Part shown: positions 1-5,524 of the stretch, in pieces
Position numbering within the stretch: position 1 is the first letter of the stretch
How the letters are laid out: each line of letters begins with the position of its first letter
Assembly: GCA_025774735.1 (NCBI GenBank)
Contig: JALGZU010000209.1
Location: forward strand, 1-5,524
Source of the DNA: a candidate division LCP-89 bacterium
Lineage (GTDB): Bacteria > Electryoneota > B3-LCP
Reading direction: 5' to 3'
DNA length: 5,524 nt
Made by a program: the position numbers and the translations under genes
Notes under the pieces: model-generated
What the model was told of the DNA's origin: nothing
The model's input: the letters and a program-made list of their open reading frames with translations, nothing else
The model's database searches: none

Positions 1-690
1 GGAGCCGCCGACCACGGTATCGCAGGTCCAGCAGCCCGGATTGCGGTCGGTGACGCCGGATTCTTCCCGCAGGCGGTACAACTTCTCGACTTCTTCGGAC
101 GTCAGCAGCCTTTCGCCTCCCAGTTGCCGGGCGATGAAGCAGATTTTGGCGTAGTGTTCGATCCGCTCCATGCGGTAGAACGCCTCCATGAGCGACCCGC
201 CCACCGTGACGGCTCCGTGGTTGGCCAACAAAACAGCGTCTGCATTCCCGATCCATTTGGAAACCGCTTCAGGGACCTCTTCAGTGGAAGGCGTGCCGTA
301 TTCGGCGAGGGGGATGCTGCCCAGCGTCATTACAATTTCCGGGAGGATGCATTTATCAAGCGCCAGCCCCGCCGCGGCGAAGCCTGTGGCGTAGGGCGGA
401 TGGGCGTGTACGATGGCGCGAACGTCCTGGCGGTCCTGATAGATGGAAAGATGCATGGGCAGCTCCGAAGAGGGCTTCTTACCGTCTTCCAGAGGAACTC
501 CCTCCCGGTTCACTTTGACGACGTGGCGCGCCGTCATCGCCCCTTTGGACACGTTGGTCACGGACGTGATCAGGTTGCCGTCGTCCAGGACGGCCGAGAC
601 GTTGCCGTCGTTGGAAGCCACCATGCCCGCTCGGTGCAGCCGGTGGCAGACGTCCAGCAGTTCGTCGATTATCTCAACATCGGATGGCAT
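1..690 (-). CDS. Class II aldolase/adducin family protein (L-fuculose-1-phosphate aldolase type), partial, 3' end missing
   Basis: The frame is open from an ATG at 690 to the window edge (230 codons, no stop), so the C-terminus lies outside. The family uses zinc and an acidic residue for retro-aldol cleavage of sugar phosphates such as fuculose- or ribulose-phosphate, in the cytoplasm; some members are epimerases or decarboxylases. Visible signatures are SNDGNVS (residues 26-32, substrate-phosphate loop), SSE (74-76, with Glu76 at the position of the FucA proton donor Glu73), HAHPP (95-99, zinc ligands His95 and His97) and ANHG (156-159, third zinc ligand His158). The spacing matches FucA with a constant offset of three residues. 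The usual TPSG/TPTG segment is changed to a TSVTNVSKG-like stretch (42-50). The tail carries Cys220-x-x-Cys223 and is already longer than FucA (215 aa). The start is supported by GCAGGG just upstream, 12 nt after the FKBP stop. Exact substrate cannot be assigned. Confidence 0.94.
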   Translation of the reverse strand, partial: MPSDVEIIDELLDVCHRLHRAGMVASNDGNVSAVLDDGNLITSVTNVSKGAMTARHVVKVNREGVPLEDGKKPSSELPMHLSIYQDRQDVRAIVHAHPPYATGFAAAGLALDKCILPEIVMTLGSIPLAEYGTPSTEEVPEAVSKWIGNADAVLLANHGAVTVGGSLMEAFYRMERIEHYAKICFIARQLGGERLLTSEEVEKLYRLREESGVTDRNPGCWTCDTVVGGS

Positions 691-695
691 CAGAA

Positions 696-699
696 CCCT
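696..699 (-). promoter_or_regulatory. Ribosome binding site of the class II aldolase gene
   Basis: Minus-strand AGGG (within GGCAGGG) lies 5 nt before the ATG at 690 and fits entirely in the 12-nt gap after the FKBP stop codon TAG (703-705). It decides the start: the next ATG upstream would lie inside the FKBP gene, and no earlier start is needed because the conserved fold begins near residue 5. Confidence 0.6.
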
Positions 700-702
700 G
701 CC

Positions 703-1167
703 CTATTTTACTTCGAGTAGCTCCACTTCGAATTTAAGCACGGAATTGGGAGGAATTACGCCCAGGTCCCGGTCGCCGTATCCCAATTCCGGCGGAATGA
801 TCAGGATGCGCTTGCCGCCCTCTTTCATGCCGGCCACGCCCTCATCCCAACCGGCGATCACCCGGCCGGCGCCGAGCGGGAATTCAAAGGGTTTACCCCG
901 ATCCAGGGAACTGTCAAACTTGGTGCCGTCCGTAAGCCAGCCGGTATAATGCACGGCGACCGTAAGCCCTGCTTCGGCCACTTTGCCCGTACCCACGACC
1001 AGGTCCTGGTAGTTCAATCCGGAGGCGGTTATGACCGTCTCGCCGGCTTCAGCCGTTCCGGATGGGGTGGTTTCAGCCGCTTTTGGTTCGGTGTTCTGCT
1101 CCGCCTTCTTGGCGCAGCCCAGCGCCAGCAGAGTCAGGGTGAGAAGTAACGGGATCATCCTCTTCAT
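703..1167 (-). CDS. FKBP-type peptidyl-prolyl cis-trans isomerase, predicted lipoprotein
   Basis: This 154-aa protein catalyses cis-trans isomerisation of Xaa-Pro bonds and probably acts as a folding helper outside the cytoplasmic membrane. Residues 1-18 form a lipoprotein signal peptide: basic MKR, a leucine-rich core and a lipobox ending ALGC with Cys18 as the lipidated residue. A low-complexity Ala/Glu/Thr linker (19-45) follows, then one FKBP domain (about 48-154). All main pocket residues known from human FKBP12 can be aligned: Tyr74 (Y26), Phe84-Asp85 (F36, D37), Phe94 (F46), Val103-Ile104 (V55, I56), Trp107 (W59), Tyr130 (Y82) and Phe146 (F99), so it should be active. Typical blocks are [10 protein letters not shown] (72-81), [15 protein letters not shown] (106-120) and [16 protein letters not shown] (138-153). 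A TGGAG site 7 nt before the ATG supports the start. It lies 23 nt after the peptidase gene and 12 nt before the aldolase gene, suggesting co-transcription. Confidence 0.97.
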   Translation of the reverse strand: MKRMIPLLLTLTLLALGCAKKAEQNTEPKAAETTPSGTAEAGETVITASGLNYQDLVVGTGKVAEAGLTVAVHYTGWLTDGTKFDSSLDRGKPFEFPLGAGRVIAGWDEGVAGMKEGGKRILIIPPELGYGDRDLGVIPPNSVLKFEVELLEVK

Positions 1168-1174
1168 GCTTGTT

Positions 1175-1179
1175 CTCCA
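1175..1179 (-). promoter_or_regulatory. Ribosome binding site of the FKBP gene
   Basis: Minus-strand TGGAG sits 7 nt upstream of the ATG at 1167, in the 23-nt spacer after the peptidase stop TAA (1191-1193). It is one of the clearest Shine-Dalgarno sequences in the window. It favours Met1 over the in-frame Met4, which would remove the basic residues of the signal peptide. Confidence 0.65.
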
Positions 1180-1190
1180 GGGTATAACCG

Positions 1191-2678
1191 TTAGTGATGT
1201 ATCTCTATCTCTTTTTCCATTGCCTCCATTACCCGGACCGCAGCAGCGTACTGCCGTACCGAGTATTTGGTCAACGCCCGCAGCGCCGCAGGTCGATCAA
1301 CCCCGTAAATGCCCAGAATAATCCGTTCAACTTCATCCTGCTCCGCCAACGCTATTCTTTCGATTCGGTCGAAGCGGGATCTGGCGGACGGAAACAGGTC
1401 CTCATAAGCGGCATCGATTTCGTGGTAGAGGTTCGAAAACGTCCAGAACGCTTCAGCAGAATTCGACTGGAAAGGCTCATTCACACGGTTCTGAAACTCG
1501 GTAAGATTTGGGGCGCTTCCATCCAGAGCGAATCCTGCCGGGAATGCGTTTATCCCGAAATGGTAAGGGATATAGCTGGATACGCAGGGTGATGCAAGAC
1601 AGGTCCAGTAAACGAATCCAATGTCCGCCGGCCTGTCGGCCCGGAGTTGTGCGATGAAGCTGGTTTGGGTCCTCCCGTCGCAAATCGTCGAAACGCCCGC
1701 CCGGTGGGGGCTGCCGCTTGAGGCATCGGCCGTATCCAGGGGCGTCCCTTCGTAGTGGTCTCGCAGGATGCGCTTCAGCGAAGCCACGTCTACCTTCTCC
1801 TCGGGAACGATCGAGAAGGGCAGATCCGGTCCCAACGGCAGCGCGCTGTCGGTGATATGACGGTAGCCAGCCCATTGACGGGCGTAATTGTTCGGATTGA
1901 TCAGTTGTTCCGGATCGGCGTAGATGGCCGCGAAATCGAACGGATCGCCGGCACCGGGATAGTACCAGCCCCGCGATACAGCGTAATCGGCTATGTCCGC
2001 GGCATATAGGACGTTTTCACCGTCGGACAGGTCCACCTCCCGGATGGAATAGACATTGGCCACAATGGCCACCTGATCGTCGGGAACCCGCTTCGCCAGC
2101 CAGTGCTTGCCGTGCACGACCCCGAAAAGCCAGCCCTCGTTGGGATCGCAGATGATGTAAGTGCGCCCCGGGGCATCATAACCGAACCGTTCCACCAGGC
2201 TGCCGGCAAGGAGCACCCCCTGGCGAGCCGTTTTGGCTCGCTGCGTCACGATCTGGCGCAGCATTTTGCTGATGCCGCCGTCGCTGAATTCGGGCTGATC
2301 TTCACGCGACGGGCAACTGTCCGAGGTGATACAGACGCCCCACTCGTTGACAAAGCTGTCCGAAAAGAACAGACCCGGAATTTCCGACCAGATGTAGGAC
2401 CAGGTTTCGGCCGCCTGTTCCAGTCCACCGCCCGCAGTCAGGGTCATCATCTCACCCGGGGAATACAGCTTGCGCGGAATCCGGTGGTGGTTCACGATCA
2501 CCGGCGGGGAATCGTCCTCGTTGTGAGCCACGAGCACATAACCGTCAGAGGAAGCGTCGCGTCCGACCACGATGCTGAAGCAGCCCTGTGCCTGCGTTCG
2601 CGACGTCAGGAAGAGAGAGGTGGCAACGCATGCGATAGCGGTTGATACGATGAGGATGACAACTTTCTTCATAACCAT
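1191..2678 (-). CDS. Family C69 peptidase (dipeptidase, PepD-like), exported
   Basis: This 495-aa protein belongs to the C69 dipeptidase family, N-terminal-nucleophile (Ntn) hydrolases in which a cysteine becomes the first residue of the mature enzyme and cleaves small peptides. The start of the Ntn domain is visible: Gly32-Cys33 followed by [20 protein letters not shown] and Glu-Asp-Asp (54-56), with Cys33 as predicted nucleophile. Other family-like blocks are NEWGV (111-115), [15 protein letters not shown] (332-346) and [18 protein letters not shown] (358-375). Unlike cytoplasmic lactobacillal PepD, it has a leader: MVMKK, a hydrophobic stretch (6-25) and a possible signal peptidase I site after Ala30. 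A lipobox-like TAIAC at 13-17 is an alternative. The helical C-terminus (about 400-495) is rich in Glu, Arg and Ala. The start has only a weak GAG upstream; Met3 is an alternative. It begins 7 nt after the upstream methyltransferase stop. Natural substrate is unknown; peptide scavenging or cell-wall peptide turnover are possibilities. Confidence 0.92.
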   Translation of the reverse strand: MVMKKVVILIVSTAIACVATSLFLTSRTQAQGCFSIVVGRDASSDGYVLVAHNEDDSPPVIVNHHRIPRKLYSPGEMMTLTAGGGLEQAAETWSYIWSEIPGLFFSDSFVNEWGVCITSDSCPSREDQPEFSDGGISKMLRQIVTQRAKTARQGVLLAGSLVERFGYDAPGRTYIICDPNEGWLFGVVHGKHWLAKRVPDDQVAIVANVYSIREVDLSDGENVLYAADIADYAVSRGWYYPGAGDPFDFAAIYADPEQLINPNNYARQWAGYRHITDSALPLGPDLPFSIVPEEKVDVASLKRILRDHYEGTPLDTADASSGSPHRAGVSTICDGRTQTSFIAQLRADRPADIGFVYWTCLASPCVSSYIPYHFGINAFPAGFALDGSAPNLTEFQNRVNEPFQSNSAEAFWTFSNLYHEIDAAYEDLFPSARSRFDRIERIALAEQDEVERIILGIYGVDRPAALRALTKYSVRQYAAAVRVMEAMEKEIEIHH

Positions 2679-2685
2679 CGCGTTC

Positions 2686-3564
2686 TCAGAGTTGTTTGTC
2701 CGGCGTCAGGACGATAAAGGACGAAAAGATCCTTCTCCCATGGGTCAGTTCATAAATGTTTGCCAAAACCGGCAAAGCAAACGGGATGCATGAGACCGAT
2801 TTTTTGATGAAAGTTTTTGCCGGAGTTCTCCCCGCAGATTTCCACCTGTATCTGGAAAACAATTCTTCTGCAATGGGGATGCGGTCATGTCTGATTGACT
2901 TAAAATTATAGCGGTCGCAGATAAAGTCGAGAGTTCTAAGCCCCAGGAAATGGAGGTGATCCGGAATGGCCCAGTTATAATAATCGCCTTTCTTTACATC
3001 CTGCCTCATCTCCCCGGTCTTTATGATCAGTTTGCCTTTTGGGGATAGCAGGGCGTGAATAGCCTTAAAAAGGCCGTCAAAATTCGGGATGTGCGAGAGT
3101 ACGTTGATCATGATGATGACGTCGAACTTGCTCTCGCTTTCGAACACTTCAATCGGTGTCTTGTGAATCTCGCAAGCGGTCAACTTCTCCGCCATTTCAG
3201 CACGTTCGACGCTTAGTTCGATGCCTTCCCGGTGAAGATCCGGATACTGGCCCAGCAGTTCCAGCAGGCGTCCTGTACCACAGCCGACGTCTAAAACGGA
3301 ACCGGCGCCCTGGCACTCCCGTTCGATGATGGGGAAGTATTTATAATAATATTCTACCGTCAGGCGGTAATGTTTCTCGGGATCGAGGAGATCAACTTCG
3401 TCGTAATTATACGTTTCGACTCGATCATGGACTCCATCGGTGGCTGGGTAGGGATCGATGAAGAAAAGCTCACAGCCGTCACAGGCGACCAGGTTGTATT
3501 CGGTTACCGAAAAGCAGAACCGATTGTCCTTACTACCGCACAGTGGGCAAGTGGCTGGATTCAT
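2686..3564 (-). CDS. Class I SAM-dependent methyltransferase with N-terminal zinc ribbon
   Basis: From the ATG at 3564 this is a 292-aa Methyltransf_23-like enzyme. The N-terminus has CPLCG and CDGC (Cys6, Cys9, Cys28, Cys31), a four-cysteine zinc ribbon. The Rossmann core follows: motif I VLDVGCGTGRLLELL (90-104), acidic Glu115 in GIELS for the SAM ribose, FDVIIMINVLSHIPN (147-161) and the LLSPKGKLIIKTGE strand (172-185). The DHLHF block (202-206) is typical of this group. The C-terminal part (about 230-292) is basic and partly hydrophobic. The acceptor is unknown; relatives with this layout often act on sugars, glycans or small molecules. The same frame extends upstream to a TTG at 3591 (301 aa), 1 nt after the preceding stop. 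Neither start has a good Shine-Dalgarno; ATG is preferred because the ribbon then begins a few residues in, as is usual. Its base composition is poorer in GC (rows of 42-48 percent) than the genes around it. Cytoplasmic; no signal or membrane segment at the N-terminus. Confidence 0.92.
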   Translation of the reverse strand: MNPATCPLCGSKDNRFCFSVTEYNLVACDGCELFFIDPYPATDGVHDRVETYNYDEVDLLDPEKHYRLTVEYYYKYFPIIERECQGAGSVLDVGCGTGRLLELLGQYPDLHREGIELSVERAEMAEKLTACEIHKTPIEVFESESKFDVIIMINVLSHIPNFDGLFKAIHALLSPKGKLIIKTGEMRQDVKKGDYYNWAIPDHLHFLGLRTLDFICDRYNFKSIRHDRIPIAEELFSRYRWKSAGRTPAKTFIKKSVSCIPFALPVLANIYELTHGRRIFSSFIVLTPDKQL

Positions 3565-3592
3565 ATGTTGTGATCGAATGATCCCGCTCAAC

Positions 3593-4444
3593 TCAGATCA
3601 TTTCGCCTGTCGGTTTTTCTGGCCAGACCTGTTCTGTACTGCCGTTGATGGCCGGAGTTGAAATTAGCTTGACCGGCTGACCCCTGACGGCGATGAGCAG
3701 GACGCGGTTGACCTCGCTTTTGACCTCTTTCGAAGTATGCTGTTCGCAGACGGTGGTAAATCCGACCTGGTAGAGCAGGTTGTACAAAGATGAACGGGTG
3801 AAACGGAAGCTCCTGGAGTTGTCCAGGGATGCCCAGAGCTTGGCCGCATCCAGTTCGTCGGGGACTTCGGCGGTATGTTCGATTCTGGTCATGCCCCAGT
3901 ATTTTTTGTTCCTATAGGTGTAGAACTGTTGCGGTTTCAGGCTGATGTGGGTGTCTAAGACGGTGAAATGCCGGCAGACTTTGGCGATCTTTTCCACGAA
4001 ACGAAAGCAATCCGGAGCATCCAGATGGAAGAGTACGCCCAGGTTCAGCACGACGTCGAACTCCCCGTACTTCTTGAAGGTTAAATTGCGCACGTCATCT
4101 TCGATCAATTCGAGGTTGTCCAGCGAAAGGACCTCTTTGGTGAAGCGGGCTTTCTCGATATTGGCTTTGCGCCCCTCAACGCCGGTGACTTCGGCTCCCT
4201 GTCGGGCCAGTTCCACCGCGAAGAGGCCCTCGTGGCAGCCCAGGTCCAGGACCCGCAGCTCCGAGAGTGGTTTCGGGGCGAAATCCGAAACGATCTGCAC
4301 GATCCGTTTTAACCTCGATCCCCGGTTACCATTCTCCTTATCGACGGTGTAAAGGTCTCCCGTCAGGTGGATGTTGTGAGCCGTCCATTCCCCGTACTGT
4401 TCGATGACCTTGCGCTTGCGTTTTTTGATCTCTCTGACGTCCAT
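3593..4444 (-). CDS. Class I SAM-dependent methyltransferase (CmoB/Methyltransf_25-like), unknown substrate
   Basis: This 283-aa cytoplasmic protein has a complete SAM-binding fold. A basic N-terminus (KKRKRK, 7-12) leads to an EWTAHNIHL block (19-27), probably near the acceptor site. Motif I is VLDLGCHEGLFAVELA (65-80), with His in place of the common Gly in GCGxG. The acidic residue after strand 2 is Glu90 in GVEGR, followed by LIEDDVRNL (113-121) and FDVVLNLGVLFHLDAP (129-144). A FRFTRSSLYNLLYQVGF helix-strand (213-229) closes the core. About 28 residues after VLLIAVRG (248-255) form a Pro/Thr-rich tail that may be disordered. The general layout recalls CmoB-type and glycan-cluster methyltransferases, but the tRNA-modifying CmoB assignment is not supported beyond the fold. 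It begins 62 nt after parB with no clear Shine-Dalgarno and ends 1 nt before the TTG of the next methyltransferase (28 nt before its ATG). It is not a close paralogue of that gene: they share only SAM-fold motifs. Confidence 0.92.
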   Translation of the reverse strand: MDVREIKKRKRKVIEQYGEWTAHNIHLTGDLYTVDKENGNRGSRLKRIVQIVSDFAPKPLSELRVLDLGCHEGLFAVELARQGAEVTGVEGRKANIEKARFTKEVLSLDNLELIEDDVRNLTFKKYGEFDVVLNLGVLFHLDAPDCFRFVEKIAKVCRHFTVLDTHISLKPQQFYTYRNKKYWGMTRIEHTAEVPDELDAAKLWASLDNSRSFRFTRSSLYNLLYQVGFTTVCEQHTSKEVKSEVNRVLLIAVRGQPVKLISTPAINGSTEQVWPEKPTGEMI

Positions 4445-4470
4445 GTTGCAGTTCTATGCAAACGGTGCGA

Positions 4471-4493
4471 GCCGGTGTTGATCTGCCGGTGTT
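4471..4493. repeat. Short direct repeat in the parB-methyltransferase gap
   Basis: The 9-mer GCCGGTGTT occurs at 4471-4479 and again at 4485-4493 (minus strand AACACCGGC twice, 14 nt apart). It lies in the 62-nt gap (4445-4506), the longest non-coding stretch here. Closer to the methyltransferase start a small inverted pair, TTGCA (4446-4450) and TGCAA (4457-4461), could form a 5-bp stem. No good -35/-10 pair or T-run terminator is visible. Function, if any, is unknown; chance is quite possible at this length. Confidence 0.35.
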
Positions 4494-4506
4494 ACTCCCG
4501 CTGCTA

Positions 4507-5379
4507 TCACCATCCCCTCTCCATCAAATCGAACAGCTCCAGCAGCCTGTCGAGGTCTTCGTCGCTGTAGTATTCGATCTCGATCTTCCCGCCTTTGCCT
4601 TTTTTGTGATGCAGGCGGACATGCGTTCCCAGCAGGTTGCGCAGCCTCTCTTCGATCTGGGCCACGTGCGATGACCGTTTCGGCTTGGCGGGAGGCGGAG
4701 CGTGCGTGACGGTCAAGTTTTTGGCCAGTTTCTCCGCTTTGCGCACGGATAGGCCTTCCTTGACGACCCGCCGCCACAACTGAATCTGTCTTTCCCGGTC
4801 GTCGAAGGAGAGGATGGCGCGGGCGTGACCGGCGGTGATCGTCCCGTTGCGCAAACTGATCTGTACGTCCTTGGGTAGGTTTATGAGTCTCAGCGTGTTT
4901 GCCACTGCGGTTCGGCTTTTACCGACCCGTTCGGAGATCTGCTCCTGGGTCAGGGCGTACTCATTGGCCAGCATCTGAAACCCTTCCGCCTGTTCCATGG
5001 CGTTCAGGTCTTCCCGCTGCAGATTCTCTATCAGGGCCAGTTCCAGCGCTTCGGGCCCATCGGAAACCTCGGTGATGAAGGCGGGCACTCGTAGCAGTCC
5101 GGCCAGCCGGCAGGCGCGCAGCCGCCGCTCCCCGGCGATGAGTTCGAATCCCTCCTCGACCCTGCGCACGATGATCGGCTGGACGACCCCCTTCTGTTTG
5201 ATCGACGTGGCCAGTTCCTGCAGTGAAGCCTCGTCGAAGGCCGTGCGCGGCTGCCGTGGGTTTGCCCGGATGCTCTCCACCTCGATCTCGGCGAATCGCG
5301 GAGAGCGACCGCCAAGATCCGCTCCCTCCGGCAGCAGTGCCGCTAAGCCCCTGCCGAGGCGATTCTCCTTAGTGCTCAT
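4507..5379 (-). CDS. parB: Chromosome-partitioning protein ParB (ParB/Spo0J family)
   Basis: ParB binds centromere-like parS sites, loads as a CTP-dependent sliding clamp, spreads on DNA and works with ParA and SMC to segregate origins. The full-length 290-aa protein shows all parts in order: N-terminal RLGRGLAALLPE (7-18), which contacts ParA; the CTPase domain with GVVQPIIVR (64-72), GERRLRA (83-89) and ENLQREDLNAMEQA (118-131); a helix-turn-helix for parS (TQEQISERVGKSRTAVANTL, 144-163); a charged linker (about 223-240); and the C-terminal dimerisation segment with GGKIEIEYYSDEDLDRLLEL (263-282). Length and motifs match chromosomal ParB rather than plasmid KorB or RepB types. The usual DLNP of the third motif reads DLNA (Ala127). 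The ATG at 5379 overlaps the end of parA by 11 nt and is preceded by AGGAG, so translation is probably coupled. The two methyltransferase genes follow 62 nt downstream. Confidence 0.98.
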   Translation of the reverse strand: MSTKENRLGRGLAALLPEGADLGGRSPRFAEIEVESIRANPRQPRTAFDEASLQELATSIKQKGVVQPIIVRRVEEGFELIAGERRLRACRLAGLLRVPAFITEVSDGPEALELALIENLQREDLNAMEQAEGFQMLANEYALTQEQISERVGKSRTAVANTLRLINLPKDVQISLRNGTITAGHARAILSFDDRERQIQLWRRVVKEGLSVRKAEKLAKNLTVTHAPPPAKPKRSSHVAQIEERLRNLLGTHVRLHHKKGKGGKIEIEYYSDEDLDRLLELFDLMERGW

Positions 5380-5524
5380 TTTCGAGGATCTCCTGTGCCA
5401 GGGATAGATAATTTTCCGAACCCCGGGATGTAATGTCGTAAAAGATGATGGGCTTGCCGAAAGAGGGCGCTTCCGACAGCTTCACGTTGCGGTAAATCAC
5501 AGTTTGAAAGACCTTTCCTTCGAA
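5369..5524 (-). CDS. parA: Chromosome-partitioning ATPase ParA/Soj, C-terminal fragment (5' part outside window)
   Basis: Only the last 51 codons and the stop TAA (5369-5371) are in the window; the frame is open at the right edge, so this is truncation by the window and not a broken gene. ParA is the Walker-type ATPase that binds DNA nonspecifically and moves ParB-parS complexes. The visible segment carries the family's conserved end: TVIYRNVKLSEAPSFGKPI (residues 8-26 of the fragment), then a YD pair and a Ser-rich turn, and SLAQEIL (41-47). RNVxLSEAPSxGxPI is highly characteristic of chromosomal ParA/Soj. The Walker A and B motifs cannot be checked. It overlaps the parB start by 11 nt in a different frame, the usual parAB arrangement. 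Confidence 0.97.
   Translation of the reverse strand, partial: FEGKVFQTVIYRNVKLSEAPSFGKPIIFYDITSRGSENYLSLAQEILENEH
5390..5394 (-). promoter_or_regulatory. Ribosome binding site of parB, inside the parA coding end
   Basis: Minus-strand AGGAG lies 10 nt before the parB ATG at 5379, within the parA codons for Gln-Glu near its C-terminus. Its position inside the upstream gene, plus the 11-nt overlap, suggests that ribosomes finishing parA help to start parB. It fixes the start at the Met of MSTKENRLGRG. Confidence 0.65.

Larger units (their letters stand above)
1..5524 (-). other. Probable polycistronic run parA-parB-MT-MT-C69-FKBP-aldolase
   Basis: Seven consecutive genes share one strand with spacings of -11, 62, 1 or 28, 7, 23 and 12 nt. 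I saw no stem-loop followed by a T-run on the minus strand between genes and no convincing promoter, so co-transcription is inferred. The 62-nt gap after parB is the only place where a separate promoter could reasonably sit. Confidence 0.55.

Noticed and set aside
124..720. 198-codon open frame on the plus strand
   Set aside because: It lies antisense to the aldolase, whose catalytic motifs are intact; the plus-strand translation has no recognisable domain and is a product of high GC.
443..949. 168-codon Ser/Thr/Pro-rich open frame on the plus strand
   Set aside because: Covers the antisense of the aldolase and FKBP genes and spans their junction; composition is typical of a shadow frame.
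2103..2645. 180-codon open frame on the plus strand
   Set aside because: Fully antisense to the C69 peptidase, with no recognisable family or ribosome site.
2758..2782. Inverted repeat TTTGCC-6 nt-GGCAAA with outer GTTTGC/GCAAAC
   Set aside because: It is inside the coding region of the zinc-ribbon methyltransferase, has no following T-run in the transcribed direction, and is explained by Ala-Leu-Pro-Val-Leu-Ala-Asn codons.
3593..4444. Assignment as the tRNA uridine-34 carboxymethyltransferase CmoB
   Set aside because: The SAM fold and layout are similar, but I cannot see CmoB-specific residues and motif I differs (GCHEG), so a named function would be overreach.
4997..5407. 136-codon Ser/Arg-rich open frame on the plus strand
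   Set aside because: Antisense to the well-conserved parB; no domain visible.
5480..5496. Half-match to parS (TTCACGT) near the right edge
   Set aside because: Only one side resembles the parS palindrome, and the bases encode the conserved ParA segment RNVKL, which explains them.

Overview
The window is a dense, ordinary-looking piece of bacterial chromosome in which every supported gene lies on the minus strand. Read in the direction of transcription (from high to low coordinates) the order is: the end of parA, then parB, two different class I SAM-dependent methyltransferases, a secreted family C69 (dipeptidase-type) peptidase, a lipoprotein FKBP-type peptidyl-prolyl isomerase, and a class II aldolase that runs off the left edge. 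Gaps are short: an 11-nt parA/parB overlap, 62 nt after parB, 1 or 28 nt between the methyltransferases, then 7, 23 and 12 nt. I see no convincing terminator or promoter inside the run, so one long polycistronic unit is likely.

Organism: a bacterium of moderately high GC. Hand-counted rows in parB, the peptidase and the aldolase gave about 60 to 77 percent. Single rows in the first methyltransferase ranged from 40 to 62 percent, and the zinc-ribbon methyltransferase gave 42 to 48 percent. The lipoprotein signal on the FKBP and the signal peptide on the peptidase suggest a cell envelope with export and lipoprotein pathways. The ParB has the chromosomal (Spo0J/ParB) architecture with CTP-binding motifs, so the segment is more probably chromosomal than plasmid. 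The sequence alone does not fix the phylum; an uncultivated Gram-negative lineage is a guess.

Region by region: 4507-5524 is the ParA/ParB segregation module. 2686-4444 holds two non-paralogous methyltransferases of unknown substrate; one has an N-terminal four-cysteine zinc ribbon. 703-2678 encodes two exported proteins (peptidase and folding catalyst). 1-690 encodes a zinc-dependent sugar-phosphate-type aldolase. The functions do not form an obvious single pathway: this looks like a segregation locus followed by accessory metabolic and envelope genes. The only gap worth describing is the 62 nt after parB, which holds a short direct repeat. I found no RNA genes, CRISPR arrays, insertion sequences, or parS site. 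I do not see a clearly new biological system here; the most notable points are the gene neighbourhood, the GC drop in one methyltransferase, and the uncertain N-terminal maturation of the peptidase.
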